A stretch of DNA of 64,000 nucleotides, taken from contig CM030937.1 in the NCBI GenBank assembly GCA_018136815.1, positions 876,553 to 940,552 of the forward strand. Reading direction: 5' to 3'. A program made the position numbers and the translations under genes. Of this stretch, positions 41,931 through 51,589 are shown one piece after another. The notes below the pieces were generated by a model that was not told where the DNA came from, searched no databases, and saw nothing but the letters and a program-made list of their open reading frames with translations. Positions within the stretch are counted from its first letter, which is position 1. Each line of letters begins with the position of its first letter. The DNA is from Isochrysis galbana (taxonomy: Eukaryota; Haptophyta; Isochrysidales; Isochrysidaceae).

Positions 41931-42724
41931 TTGTAAAGCGGGCTTATCATTTTCCGAATATGTTTGTTGCTCGGGGCGTGTAGCCCTATGTTATCCCGTT
42001 GTTTCTTCCGCCTTTGGAAGAAACCGACCTTCGCCGTTACTATAATAAGATAATAAGTGGTATCTTGTAAGAATTGCTCTAAGTATCGATCTAACGGACC
42101 TGCCGTCCGCATTACCATACTGGATGTTGTAAAAGTCCGTGAGGATATACCTCCACGCCAGGATCCCCAAGTATCCCGAGGAGGGGTGAGGCCAGTCTAC
42201 TTGGTAGCAAAAAAGACGTTGGGCTACTTCAGAGCCCGGCCTAAGATTAATCCCTAGAAGTCCTTCTATGAATTCGAAGATGGGCTCCGTCGCGATACAT
42301 ACGGCCAAATGCGTGGAACTTTCGGGGGCTATACCGCAAAAGCGGCACGTCGGGTCGTCCGCGAATCTATTCGCCGTGGCTCTATTCTCCTATGTAGAAT
42401 GTGTTTGAAGTGCATATACGAATACGAGTCCCTCGGGGTTAGAAAATTGTACTTGTATAGCTGCGATATTTGCTTCCATTTACAGTCCTTGTTGTACTGG
42501 CAAGCCAGTCGGGGCAGGCTCTGCTGGTCTGCAGGGAACAGGGCTCTCCCTGTTACCTGCTTCTGTGCCTGGTGGGGAGGCGAGGGAGGAAGGATCATGT
42601 CGACGTCGCTGTCGGTGAGGGGGGCGGCCTGTGAGCGCTTCGGCTCCGGCGGCTTGGGGCGGCCCTTGTGGGGCGTCGTGACGGCGGAGGGCTGGGGATC
42701 AGGAGCGGTCGGCGCGCGCTCCAT
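41931..42724 (-). pseudogene. MERAP head fused to LINE C-terminal domain, frameshifted
   Basis: The frame from the ATG at 42724 reads MERAPTAPDPQPSAVTTP through GRALFPADQQ, then switches to LPRLACQYNKDCKWKQISQL and MHFKHILHRRI. The knuckle CRFCGIAPESSTHLAVC follows in another frame (about 42350-42300), so at least one frameshift is present. The coding end is split by the nested insertion and continues at 41150 (SPLYKVDKWTK) to a stop near 41057. No reverse-transcriptase core remains. Confidence 0.6.
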
Positions 42725-42767
42725 CGCTCGAACTATAACAATAGTTTTTGGGGATGTCCTCCCGTTA

Positions 42768-43676
42768 GCCGTTAGAAGTTATAGCGTCATAGGACCATCA
42801 TGCTCGCTAGCATCCCTAGCCACACAAAGAACACCGGACGAGGCCCCTCCCAAGCACACGCACCTCTCATTGCACCGTCTTGGCGTCATGCAGGCATGGG
42901 TGCCATACCCAACTAGCCGGCGACAACGAGACAACGAGACCATCGGCGGCAGGGATTTCAGCGAGAGAAGCGAGTGCAGCGAGGCCGGCGAGGTCGAAGA
43001 TCGAGGTGGGTCCTTAGTTAGGCCCGCATGTGCGGTGTTAATACTATAGACTATACACTATATAGTTTTAGTTTCCCGCTGTAGGCCTGTCGCAGGTCGC
43101 AGGCGCGCCATCACGCGTGCCGCAGGCGCAGGAGAGGGGAGAGAGAGCGCGGAGAAGGGGGTCGGCGGAGCGAGAGCTCCCCCCACCGACAAATAGAAAA
43201 TAGATAAAGGTAAGTCCCGCACCTGTTTACAAAATAAGTCGGTAGTCGGGACTGAGGCCGCCGCCAGCCCGGTCGTAGGCATAGGAGGAACGGGGGAACG
43301 GATCACCGGGCAGGGAAGGGGGGGGGGGGGGGGGGGGGGTACCGGACCATATCTAAGCCCTTCACCCCGATCCCCCTAGTAGTGCTCGGGGGGACCCGCC
43401 TGATGGCGGGGCGGGGGGAAGCGGCTGGGGGACTCGGGGGCTGTAGAAAGTATGCTACGTGTACGTGTAAGTAGTGGGGTCCACGGCCGCATGTGCGGTA
43501 AGGACATTATAAAGATTTCAGTTTTATCTCTACTCTGTCCCGACGCACTCGTAGATGCGCTAGCTCTAGCCATTCACATAGATGAGCAGCAAAAAAGGCA
43601 ACCAAATGATCTAGCCAAGTGAGCTCGAGGCGAACGGTCATCCCCATATTCACGTAAGTAGATGTGCGCATGCCTG
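42768..43676. repeat. Repeat region with second copy of the 41.2-41.9 kb 3' module
   Basis: From a hairpin ACTATA...TATAGT (43043-43066) the sequence follows 41550-41640 and then 41640-41930: GTAAGTCCCGCACCTGTTTAC, ATATCTAAGCCCTT, CCCCCTAGTAGTGC, GGTCCACGGCCGC. It ends near 43515 in ATTATAAAGATTTCAG. It includes a G-run of more than 20 (about 43317-43339). Flanks on both sides hold no gene. Confidence 0.7.
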
Positions 43677-44984
43677 CTACTCCACGTTCGCCCCCTCGAA
43701 GAGCGCACGCGAGGCCCCGCTCGTCTCCCCCGCACCCATGGCCTCCTTGACCCAAGCGCTCATCTCTCTGGCGAGCCGCTTGTTCGACCGTAGAAGAGAG
43801 ACCCGTTTCCGCTCGATGTCCATGAGCAATGTCCTCGCTTCCTTCGTCGCGTCTGCCGCTGTCGCCTCCTCAGGCGGCGGCAACGAGTCGACGAGATCTG
43901 CTGCATACGAAACCGCAGCCTGGAAACGGCGGCTCCCAAGTGCTGCACGCACTAACAGGGCGAGTGCCGTCCGTCGGAGTGTGGCGCACTTTTCGGCGTC
44001 TGGCCCGGATACATGGGCTGCTATGCGCTCGACGCGAGCTCCGCGTGCTATCGCTGCGCCCCAGACACCACTCAGCAGGGAGCAGCGCGCTGAGTTCAGG
44101 TAGAGTGCGCACTGGAGTCCAGGCGCGGAAGGGTGAACGGGTAGGAGACGCTCCACGCAGAGCTCCTCCTCCTCGTCTTCCAGCTCTCCTTGCATGTGAC
44201 CACTGTACGAAGTTGTGTTGGATTCAGCTCCCGAGTCGCTCCCAACGTGTCCTCTCGCATCAAGCCGCAGCAGGAGCGTCCTGATCTGGTCTGGCACACT
44301 GCTTTGAGTCTGAGCCGACGTTGTGGGCGGCGGTGACGGCCACATCCACGAAAGCCAGCCACCGCCTTCGCCGTTTGGTTCCCGATCTCCCATGCCGCTT
44401 GAGCTGTCTCGCTGCTCAGTCTGATGCAGATGAGAGAAGCGTGGCTTTGCAAGCTCGTACAGCACCTCGCATCGATTTGCTTCACGCGTGAGCACGAGGG
44501 CAGACCGAAGCTGCGAATTGGGTACAGATCTTCCTTCCACCGCCGTGCCATTGGCCAACCCCTTTGAGCGGGATGCCCGTGGCTGCTCCAGCACAACGCA
44601 GCGAGCCCCCTCTGTCACGGGCGCATCGTCGCGAAGAGCACGCGAGCCGAGCAAGTAGAACTCAAGGGCGGCGTCGAAATCTTTCAGCTTGAAGAGCGCA
44701 TTGCCGTGTGCCTTGCACCGCTCCGCGTACTCGACAGCCGCCTCACCATCCCTTCGGCGCGTGGTGGCAGCCGCCTCAAACCCCTCCAGCGGCTGGAGCG
44801 CGCTTAGCGGCACGAGGTGCTCGGTGCCGTCGGCGAGCTCGATCTCAGCGTGTCCGCTTTCCTCGTGGACACACAGCACGAGCGCACGCGCGCTCGAGCC
44901 CTCGCGCACCACGCGCAGCCGCTCGCCGGCCGAGGGCAGCGCGCCGCCCATCCGCGGGACCTCGCTCACCGTCCTTCCCTGCAC
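43677..44984 (-). CDS. TPR-like protein, 435 aa
   Basis: The single-exon protein opens MQGRTVSEVPRMGG. Residues 1-70 form a small beta-rich domain (ALVLCVHEESGHAEIELADG, HLVPLSALQPLEGF). A canonical TPR helix pair follows (CKAHGNALFKLKDFDAALEFYLLGSRAL), then an acidic, Ser-rich linker. More TPR-like helices lie around 290-385 (ALYLNSARCSLLSG, ALLVRAALGSRRFQAAVSYA). The C-terminal helix is basic (ERKRVSLLRSNKRLAREMSAWVKEAM), as in co-chaperone TPR proteins and FKBP-type immunophilins after their third repeat. No catalytic domain is present. It probably binds a protein partner such as a chaperone tail, by inference from the fold. It is transcribed away from the subtilisin gene, with 526 bp between starts. 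Confidence 0.75.
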   Translation of the reverse strand: MQGRTVSEVPRMGGALPSAGERLRVVREGSSARALVLCVHEESGHAEIELADGTEHLVPLSALQPLEGFEAAATTRRRDGEAAVEYAERCKAHGNALFKLKDFDAALEFYLLGSRALRDDAPVTEGARCVVLEQPRASRSKGLANGTAVEGRSVPNSQLRSALVLTREANRCEVLYELAKPRFSHLHQTEQRDSSSGMGDREPNGEGGGWLSWMWPSPPPTTSAQTQSSVPDQIRTLLLRLDARGHVGSDSGAESNTTSYSGHMQGELEDEEEELCVERLLPVHPSAPGLQCALYLNSARCSLLSGVWGAAIARGARVERIAAHVSGPDAEKCATLRRTALALLVRAALGSRRFQAAVSYAADLVDSLPPPEEATAADATKEARTLLMDIERKRVSLLRSNKRLAREMSAWVKEAMGAGETSGASRALFEGANVE

Positions 44985-45510
44985 TAGAGCTCTACTCTAG
45001 AGGTAGGAGTAGGAGGATACTCCTATTCTACTCTACTCTACAGCTATTCTTGTCTCCTCCCTCCCCCCCCTCCCCCCCTCCCCCCCCCTTCCCCCCCTCC
45101 CCACCCTTACCCCCCTCCCGAATGGTTTAAAGTACAATTTTGTCTCCCTTCTCGTAAAGTACTCCTCTATCTAGAGTACGAGTAAACTATTGTAAAGTCT
45201 AGCGTCCGCCCTCATCATCGTCCCCCCTTGTCTGCTTTCTTCCGTTCTCACGTTCTTCTTCCTTCCTTTCCATCCCCATCACTCTCTAACAAATCTGCTA
45301 AAAACTCCGTACAACTCTCTCCCCCCCGTCCCCCTCTTTCGCCCTTCTTCCCCTTGCCCTTCCCCTCCCGCGCGCAAAGGGCGCGCCGCGGCCTTCCCTC
45401 CACAAATACCCACACCTGCCCACCTCCCAGCCCACCCACCCCCGCCGGCCCCTCGCTCTTCCCTTCCTCTCACCGCTCTGGCGTAGGGTTGGGCCGTGGA
45501 ACGGCGCAGG
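44985..45510. promoter_or_regulatory. Divergent intergenic region
   Basis: These 526 bp separate two divergently transcribed genes and so should hold both promoters. The sequence is rich in CTCCTAC/CTACTCTA elements next to the TPR start and in C/T tracts further on. I see no clear TATA box at a standard spacing. No specific factor site is claimed. Confidence 0.4.
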
Positions 45511-48500
45511 ATGTCTTCGAGTGGCGAGGCGCCTGCCCAGCCGAGAATGCTTCCGCCCTCACTCAGCTTTGTGGCGAGGGCAAGGGCTGCTGCTGGCAGT
45601 GCAGGTGAGACAGAGGAGAGGTGGACTTTCTTGATTTTGTAGGGGAAGGCGGGGGCCGGGCGGGGGGAGCGCATTTCACTCAGGGCCGCAAGCACGGAGA
45701 GCGTTTTCGAGGAGTGGCGGTGCGGCGTGGGACGAGCCTAAATTCTGCCCTGCTGGCGAGGCCCAGTGGCGGGGAAGAGGTTGGGTTGGGGCCGCACTGT
45801 CTCATGCTGCACGCCACCCCATACCCACGTAGGCTCAAACCGGCCGCCACCACCGCCGCCGCCACGCCCTGGGCCATCACCGCACAAAGGCCCGCCTAGA
45901 CCCCACCCGCCACGTTGTTCACCTCACGAGCCATGCCACCACCACCACAAGAAGAAGAAGGGGATCCTCTGCATTGTTGTGGCTCTCATCAGCGGCTGCT
46001 GCACGCTCTCTATTATTCTCGGCGTCGGACTCGGTGTAGGTCTCGGTGTAGGCGGCGGTGTTGGAATCGGCGTCGGTGTCGGTGTCGGTGTCGGTGTTGG
46101 GGTCGGCGTTGGCGCTGGTGCGGGGGGCGGGGGTGGAGGCGGTGGTGGAGGCGGAGGCGGTGGGGGAGGCGGTGGAGGCGGTGGAGGAGGCGGAGGAGGA
46201 GGTGGGGGAGGCGGTGGGGGGGGAGGAGGAGGCGGTGGAGGAGGCGGTGGAGGAGGTGGAGGAGGAGGCGGTGCAGGAGGTGCGCTGATCCCATGCGAAC
46301 CAAATAAGGGAAGCGCCGTGGCATGTTTTGCACCGCTCGAGTTCTGCTCTGCATGCTCCCCATTGCTGATACTCGAGCCTGTGCTGACGCTCCCCTCCCC
46401 CCCCCCTCCCCCGGGCCATTTCTACGTCTTGCAGCTGGAGCCGGCGCCGCAGGCGGAGGTGGAGGCATCGGTGTGCTCGATTGTTCGTGCGTTGATGGCG
46501 CTTTCCATCCCATCCCCAATCACTACATCGTGGCACTGGACACGCAATACCCTGTCGATCTGTGGGTGGCGGAGTACGTCAACAACGACAAGCTCGTGTC
46601 AGACGGCGATCCGGAGATCCTTCCAAACGTCTTCAAGCATTTCTTCTCACTCCGGAAGGTTCTTAATGCGGCCATCATCGAGGCCAGTCATATGGTGGTC
46701 AAGGATATTCTGGAGGACAAGCGCGTGGGACGGGTGGGATATGATTGCATACAAACGATGAATATCACCCTAGCCTCGGCTCCACACAGGGGATCACCTT
46801 CCTCGGGCGCCTCAACGCCGGAGCCCGGCTACCGCCGGCTTGAGGCCGAGCTTTCACGAAGCCTGAGGCAGCCAAGTCCCTTCGGCATCGGTGTCGATAG
46901 ATCGCATCTGAAAGAGGCCGTCGCACAATCAACAGTGACGCCATCTGGTGGCTTGGAGTCTGAGCCTATCCCTTGGCATCTAGACCGTCTCGACGGTGGG
47001 AATTCGACTGATCCCATGGATGGCGTGTTCCATTACAATGCTGCCGCTGGCGACGGCGTCCGGGTATATGTCGTAGACGCAGGTGTCGCCCGACATGATG
47101 ACCTAGCTGCGAATCTCGTCATATCCGGATTCCCGAATCGCTTTGCGATCGATTCTCTGGCAATGGTTCTGAAGGATGCCTACAATGAGGATGAGTGGAA
47201 CGAGGGCGGCGTCTTCTGGCCGTCATCAAAGCGTTCTTCGCATGGCACTCATGTTGCATCGACAATTGGAGGCCGTGAGTACGGGGTGGCCAAGCACGCG
47301 CAGATCGTCTCGGCGCAGGTCTTACAAAATCTGGTTGCTCTAGCTGACGGGCAAGATGAGTCGGTGGCCACTGGCCCAGTGTCGCTCTTCCTACTCTCGC
47401 TCGAGTGGATTCTGGAGGACTGCCAGTCGACTGCCTACAAATGTGTAATCAACTTGTCGTACGGAGGCCGCTTTTCTGGGGACCTGTTTGGATGGTTTTC
47501 CATCCCCGAGTCGGCTTTGCGGACTGTGGAGGCACACGGAATCCTTGTCGTCAAAGCTGCAGGCAACGACGGCGGTGCGGCGTGCAATGTTTATCCTGCG
47601 GCTTCGCGTAGTGGCCTTTCCGTGGGTGCTGTTGGCAGGCCAGATGAGACGGCTGGCAACGCGCACCACATTGCATGGTTCTCCAATTTCGGGTGTTGCT
47701 CCGATCTCTTCGCGCCTGGCGTCGAGATCACTGCTGCGTCAGCCGTTTCGCCGAACGCCACGCTAGAGGCATCCGGGACGTCCATGGCGACGGCGATGAC
47801 ATCAGGTGTCGCAGCGCTCTTGTGGAGCGAGCACCTCACATCATCATCTGACCAGCTCTACGTGTCGGTCCTTTGCCTTGCTGCCACAAATGTGGTTGCA
47901 GGGGTGTGCCCTTGCGATGGGGGGACGTGCGTGCAGGGTTCGAGCGCGTGTCAGTCTTCAGATTTCGCTAATATGACATTGGCTCAGTCATCGAGCTCTC
48001 CAGCTGACGATAGTGCCGCTCTCGCAGATGCTCTTGCGACGCCAAATCGTTTTCTTTTCAATGGCGCCGGCTTGGCAGACGGCACGGCTTCTCGGGTCCG
48101 TTATTTGCAGTGCCTTGGATTCGATCGGGGTGTGTGGGGCTACAAGCCATGCCTGATACAAGACGCCAACGTAACTAACAGCACAAATGGCACAAACGAG
48201 GTTTGCGAAAATATGCCAAACATATTCAACACTAGCGGTGTGCACTCGAAGGGCACGCCGGGCTGGGAGAAGCTCCCAAGCAGCACCTTGTCGTCTTGGA
48301 ATGAAGACAAGGTGTCAAACGGGGCGAGCGACTTGCTGTGGCCCCAGGCATTCCATTACTACGCCATCAATTCCACGTGGGTGTGGGCGGGTGACTGTGA
48401 GTCCGGAATCGAACATTGGGCTGCAGAGCTCCAGGTGACTCAAGCAGGTATTTGCACCGCCAATCTCTCAGCTGCCATTCCGCAGATCGCGAAGGCAGTG

Positions 48501-49200
48501 CGAGGTTCTCCAGGGGCTGATGGGCGAATTGGAATGCTCGCCGATTTGCCGCTATCCGATGGCATCAGCCCCTCAACATCGGTGGCTGTTGTATGTGCGT
48601 ACACTTGCTCGCAAGTCGGGGTAGGACCGTGCGTCCCTGATTGGGATCCGCACCCAGTGGCTGAAGTTGGCGGATGCCACCCTTCCGGATCGATCCTCGA
48701 TGTCGAGGGCCAAGGTCCGACTCGCATCGAAGACGTAGCAGTTGGGATGCGCGTGCATACCCCATTCGGATTCGAGCCCATAGTCGGACGGCTTCATGCT
48801 GAGCACGGCGTGACTCGCGAGTACTTTCGGATTGGCACTTCTTTTGGCCAAGTACGGATCTCGCCGTTACACTGGCTATACTGCAATGGTCAGAGGTGCG
48901 ATCCAGCCGACTTGAAAGTCGGCGATGAATTGACGACACCTGGCGGTGGCCGCGCTCGCGTGAATAGAGTAGATCGCGAGTGGAGACTTGGCGCATACCA
49001 CATAACCACTCCTTCTGGAACATATTTTGTCGACGGCCATCTTGCATCAACGTACATGGCCGTTGTGCCATTCTGGGCTTGGAGGGTTTTTGGCGACTTT
49101 TATGTGTATGCACGGCATATGATTGGCATTCCCGTCACACCGGAGGGAGAGGGCCCCGTCTCCATCTTCTGGCCGTATGCCTTGTGGGCCTTACTCCGCG
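45511..49200 (+). CDS. Membrane-anchored subtilisin-like protease with Hog (Hint) domain, 3' end in gap
   Basis: Exons 45511-45604, 45833-46279 and 46435 to the gap join in phase with GT-AG introns of 228 and 155 bp (the second ends in a long C/T tract). At least 1102 aa are encoded. A Pro/His-rich N-terminus is followed by KKKK and one membrane span (about 76-100), then a Gly-rich linker to about 185 including about 50 Gly in a row, then an I9-like prodomain (HYIVALDT). The peptidase S8 domain has Asp395 (VVDAGV), His450 (SHGTHVAS), Asn558 (AAGNDGG) and Ser630 (GTSMATA). From Cys928 a Hedgehog-type Hint domain follows (GGCHPSGS, RIEDVAVGMRV, ISPLHW, LKVGDELTTPGG, TYFVDGHLASTY), which in other proteins cuts its own backbone at that Cys. 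It is probably a type II membrane protein. The Met start is inferred; an acceptor-like GCGCAG lies just before it. Confidence 0.8.
46121..46278 (+). repeat. GGN triplet tract encoding polyglycine
   Basis: The tract is a near-continuous GGN run (mainly GGC, GGA, GGT, GGG) inside exon 2 of the protease. Codon choice varies, so it is not a simple slipped trinucleotide. It is preceded by a GGTGTCGGTGTC tract coding Gly-Val pairs. The last base of the exon lies just after it. Confidence 0.9.
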
Positions 49201-49300
49201 NNNNNNNNNNNNNNNNNNNNNNNNNNNNNNNNNNNNNNNNNNNNNNNNNNNNNNNNNNNNNNNNNNNNNNNNNNNNNNNNNNNNNNNNNNNNNNNNNNNN
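49201..49300. other. Assembly gap (100 N)
   Basis: A placeholder gap of unknown true size removes the 3' end of the subtilisin-Hog gene and the 3' end of the minus-strand element on the other side. Frames running through it are artefacts. Confidence 0.99.
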
Positions 49301-49522
49301 CCGGTGGTCGGAGCCCTCGCTCCGCCCACCCCCTTCTCCGCGCGCTCTCTCCCCTCTCCTGCAGGCACGCGCGATGGCGCGCCTGCGGCCAGGCCTGCAG
49401 CTGCGACCCCTGGAGGCTCCTGGAGGCCAGCTCAGGGGGCAGAGGAGGCTAGGGCTGGGCCCTGGTCTCCCCTGCCTCTCCCTCGCTGGCGCTCCTGGGC
49501 CTCAGGGGCCCCCACTCTGCAC

Positions 49523-50057
49523 TAACCCCTTACAGAAAGATGGCATCTATTGTTGCAAGCTTTGCTGAAGCCAACAATCTCAATCTAGATGGCAAGCTTT
49601 GCTGATGTGGCAAGCCATCTATGAGCAAGCTTTTCGGGCGCGCAGCGCTCGGGCGCCCGGGCTCCAGACCTCCGCGCGTCCGCGCGCTTTAGGCGCAAGT
49701 CGAGAGCCGTGGCCCGTGGCCCGTGGCCCGAGCTCGAGAGGCGAACAGAGGCGCAGAGGCGCAGCGGCGCCGCAAGTTGTCACTGCAAGAGAGGAGAGAG
49801 TTATCATAGAGTCTCATAGAGTATGAAGTGTGATGAGTAGCACAAGAAGGTATTGTCGTACTATACAGTCGGGACGGGAACGTACCATAAATAGCCTTTT
49901 TCCATAAATAAGGCCCGACCGAGCTTTATCGAGCTTTGGTGCCATTCTCATTCCGACCATAGATTGGACAAGCTTTCCGGCAAGCTTTGGTGTACATGTC
50001 AACCATCTCTCCAAACAAGCTTTCTGAGATTTTGAACCATCTTTCTGTAAGGGGTTA
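49523..50057. mobile_element. Non-autonomous hAT-like transposon, 535 bp
   Basis: The inverted repeats TAACCCCTTACAGAAAGA, 21 bp and perfect, are flanked by identical 8-bp duplications CTCTGCAC (49515-49522 and 50058-50065). The paralogous module at 41395-41430 has the uninterrupted site with a single CTCTGCAC (minus strand). CAAGCTTT motifs are clustered near both ends. No transposase is present. Confidence 0.93.
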
Positions 50058-50065
50058 CTCTGCAC

Positions 50066-50214
50066 CTGTCTGCCTGTCTGCCAGGGGGGGAGGGGGCAGA
50101 GGGCCGTTCGATCGAGCCGGCATCTGACGCGGCCGTGAAAGAGTCGTTGTTTGTTGCTTGCGGGAAGATGTCTGAAAAGTCATAGTAGGAGTAGGGTCTG
50201 ACAGTGTCTGTCAT
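50066..50214 (-). pseudogene. Element X ORF start (copy 2)
   Basis: The frame begins MTDTVRPYSYYDFSDIFPQA and matches the ORF at 13421 residue by residue for about 42 positions with mainly conservative changes. After IERPSA it enters the GC-rich module and then the hAT-like element. It is not functional as it stands. Confidence 0.6.
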
Positions 50215-50616
50215 CGAGCGCTATGAGCGAAGAGGTAGACTGAGGTTCGGAGGATTGCAACGCGTGGCGTCGGAGAGTAGAAACGAGACTAGCTAGCGAG
50301 CTAGTGGAAGAGAGAGAATGAGAATGAGAGCTTCTTAGGTCCAAGGTAGACACGAGGGACTACAACGCGTGGACTCAAAAAGTTGCTGGTCCACAGAAAC
50401 ACACAAACTAAACCAAACGGGGCGAAAACTAACCGCACTCGGACGAACGGCCAAGCGTCGGCACCAAGGCACTTAGCAGCGCACAAGCATGCGACAGAGG
50501 AGTCGGCACAATGAGGGCAGACCTCGCTGGGGAGCTGCGACCGAGGTATAACAGAAGACAGACGACAATCATGGAACGTTTGATGACATCAAGAGAAAGT
50601 AGGAGAAGAGGCGATA

Positions 50617-51200
50617 TAGGGCCTGACAAGAGTTGCCGGCAACTTTTTGAGCAACTTTGGGGTGTTTGAGAGGGCGAGCAACTTTTGAGCAACTTTAAGG
50701 GCCACAGGCAACATTGAGCAACTCGAGCAACTTACCTAGCAACTTACCCATAGATAGGCCCGTTAGAGGAGCAACCTACCCCTCCTAGATCTATAGATAG
50801 GCCGAGCGTGCAACTTTAACTTTAACCCCTCTGCCTCTTCTTATTCACATAATAAACATCGGTGGATCGATAGAAGAGCACCTACTTGCGGATCGCCCCC
50901 CTCCCCTCTGCCTCTTCTTATTCACATAAACATCATGTTTATGTATGAAAAGTGCATGGGTTCTAACGCCCGCGTCGCTATCTTGTTCCCTGCAGTGTTC
51001 CCAGCATCCAGCATTCCCTCTCGCCGCGCTGACGCCCGGCAGCACGTGGCGCGGCGATCGCGGCGCAATGAACAATGAACGAGCAACTCCGAGCAACTTC
51101 GAGCAACTCTGCGAGCAACTTTGCCCCTTTTGGGGCCTATTTCGAGCAACTTTTGCGAGCAACTTTGGGGGTCTGAGCGAGCAACTCTTGTCAGGCCCTA
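50617..51200. mobile_element. Non-autonomous hAT-like transposon, 584 bp
   Basis: The inverted repeats TAGGGCCTGACAAGAGTTGC, 20 bp and perfect, are flanked by 8-bp duplications AGGCGATA (50609-50616 and 51201-51208). The related leader at 13015-13030 lacks the insertion. The ends are full of GAGCAACTT motifs, at least 15 in all, probably transposase-binding repeats. An internal direct repeat, CCTCTGCCTCTTCTTATTCA, occurs twice. No protein is coded. Confidence 0.94.
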
Positions 51201-51295
51201 AGGCGATATATCCATCAACGAGACCTTGAGACTTAAAATAACTCACAGGCTAGAAGTAAAAGTCTGTCCTCGTATGGAATACGACATACAACGGG

Positions 51296-51589
51296 CCAAG
51301 TGCAGGGGGTGGGCTGGGGCAGACCTGTTGGTGTGGTGTTCCTGTGGCAAAACAAACATAAACGCCTCTTGCGTGTGACATTTCGTGCCCCTGGGAGGTC
51401 TCGGCCCCCTCTTCTCGCGTCTTTTTCAAGTGTCGCCGCGCTTTCGCGGCATTCGTCTGTCACGCGGGGTGTCGGCCTGTAAACATAACGTAAACAGGCG
51501 TGAGTATTACCTTTTTTTGTGTCAGATCTTGTCGTTTTTTTGTCGTGCTTTTTTCGCGTCGTTCTCTTCGTTCTCTTACGGGCGTGCGA
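51296..51589. other. Short intergenic stretch
   Basis: No coding support and no repeat match was found here. It is T-rich near 51510-51560. Confidence 0.3.

Larger units (their letters stand above)
40754..42754 (-). mobile_element. Internally deleted LINE copy with 13-bp target duplication
   Basis: The duplications TGTCCTCCCGTTA lie at 40741-40753 and 42755-42767. On the minus strand it begins TCCCCAAAAACTATTGTTAT, including the hairpin AACTATTGTTATAGTT, then the MERAP ORF at 42724. At about 42525 this jumps directly to the C-terminal part of the LINE polyprotein. It ends in TTTTAAGAAGATTTTTT. The copy was later interrupted by the 41168-41930 insertion. The duplication, tail and 5' leader together show a full-length insertion of an already deleted template. 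Confidence 0.8.
49301..51295 (-). mobile_element. Retroelement X chimera with two hAT-like insertions
   Basis: On the minus strand the leader starts at GTCGTATTCCATACGA (near 51285) and matches 12928-13420. The 584-bp insertion sits within it. The ORF starts at 50214 (MTDTVRPYSYYDFSDIF) and is fused after AGSIERPSA to the GC-rich module also present at 41390-41640; the second insertion lies inside that module. Removing both insertions gives about 875 bp of continuous element up to the gap. The join of leader X to this 3' module is absent from the 13 kb copy, so the copy is a chimera. Confidence 0.8.

Noticed and set aside
49301-49568. Apparent continuation of the subtilisin-Hog frame after the gap to 49568
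   Set aside because: After the gap the sequence is the GC-rich retroelement module in opposite orientation plus the start of a hAT-like element, not the protein's end.
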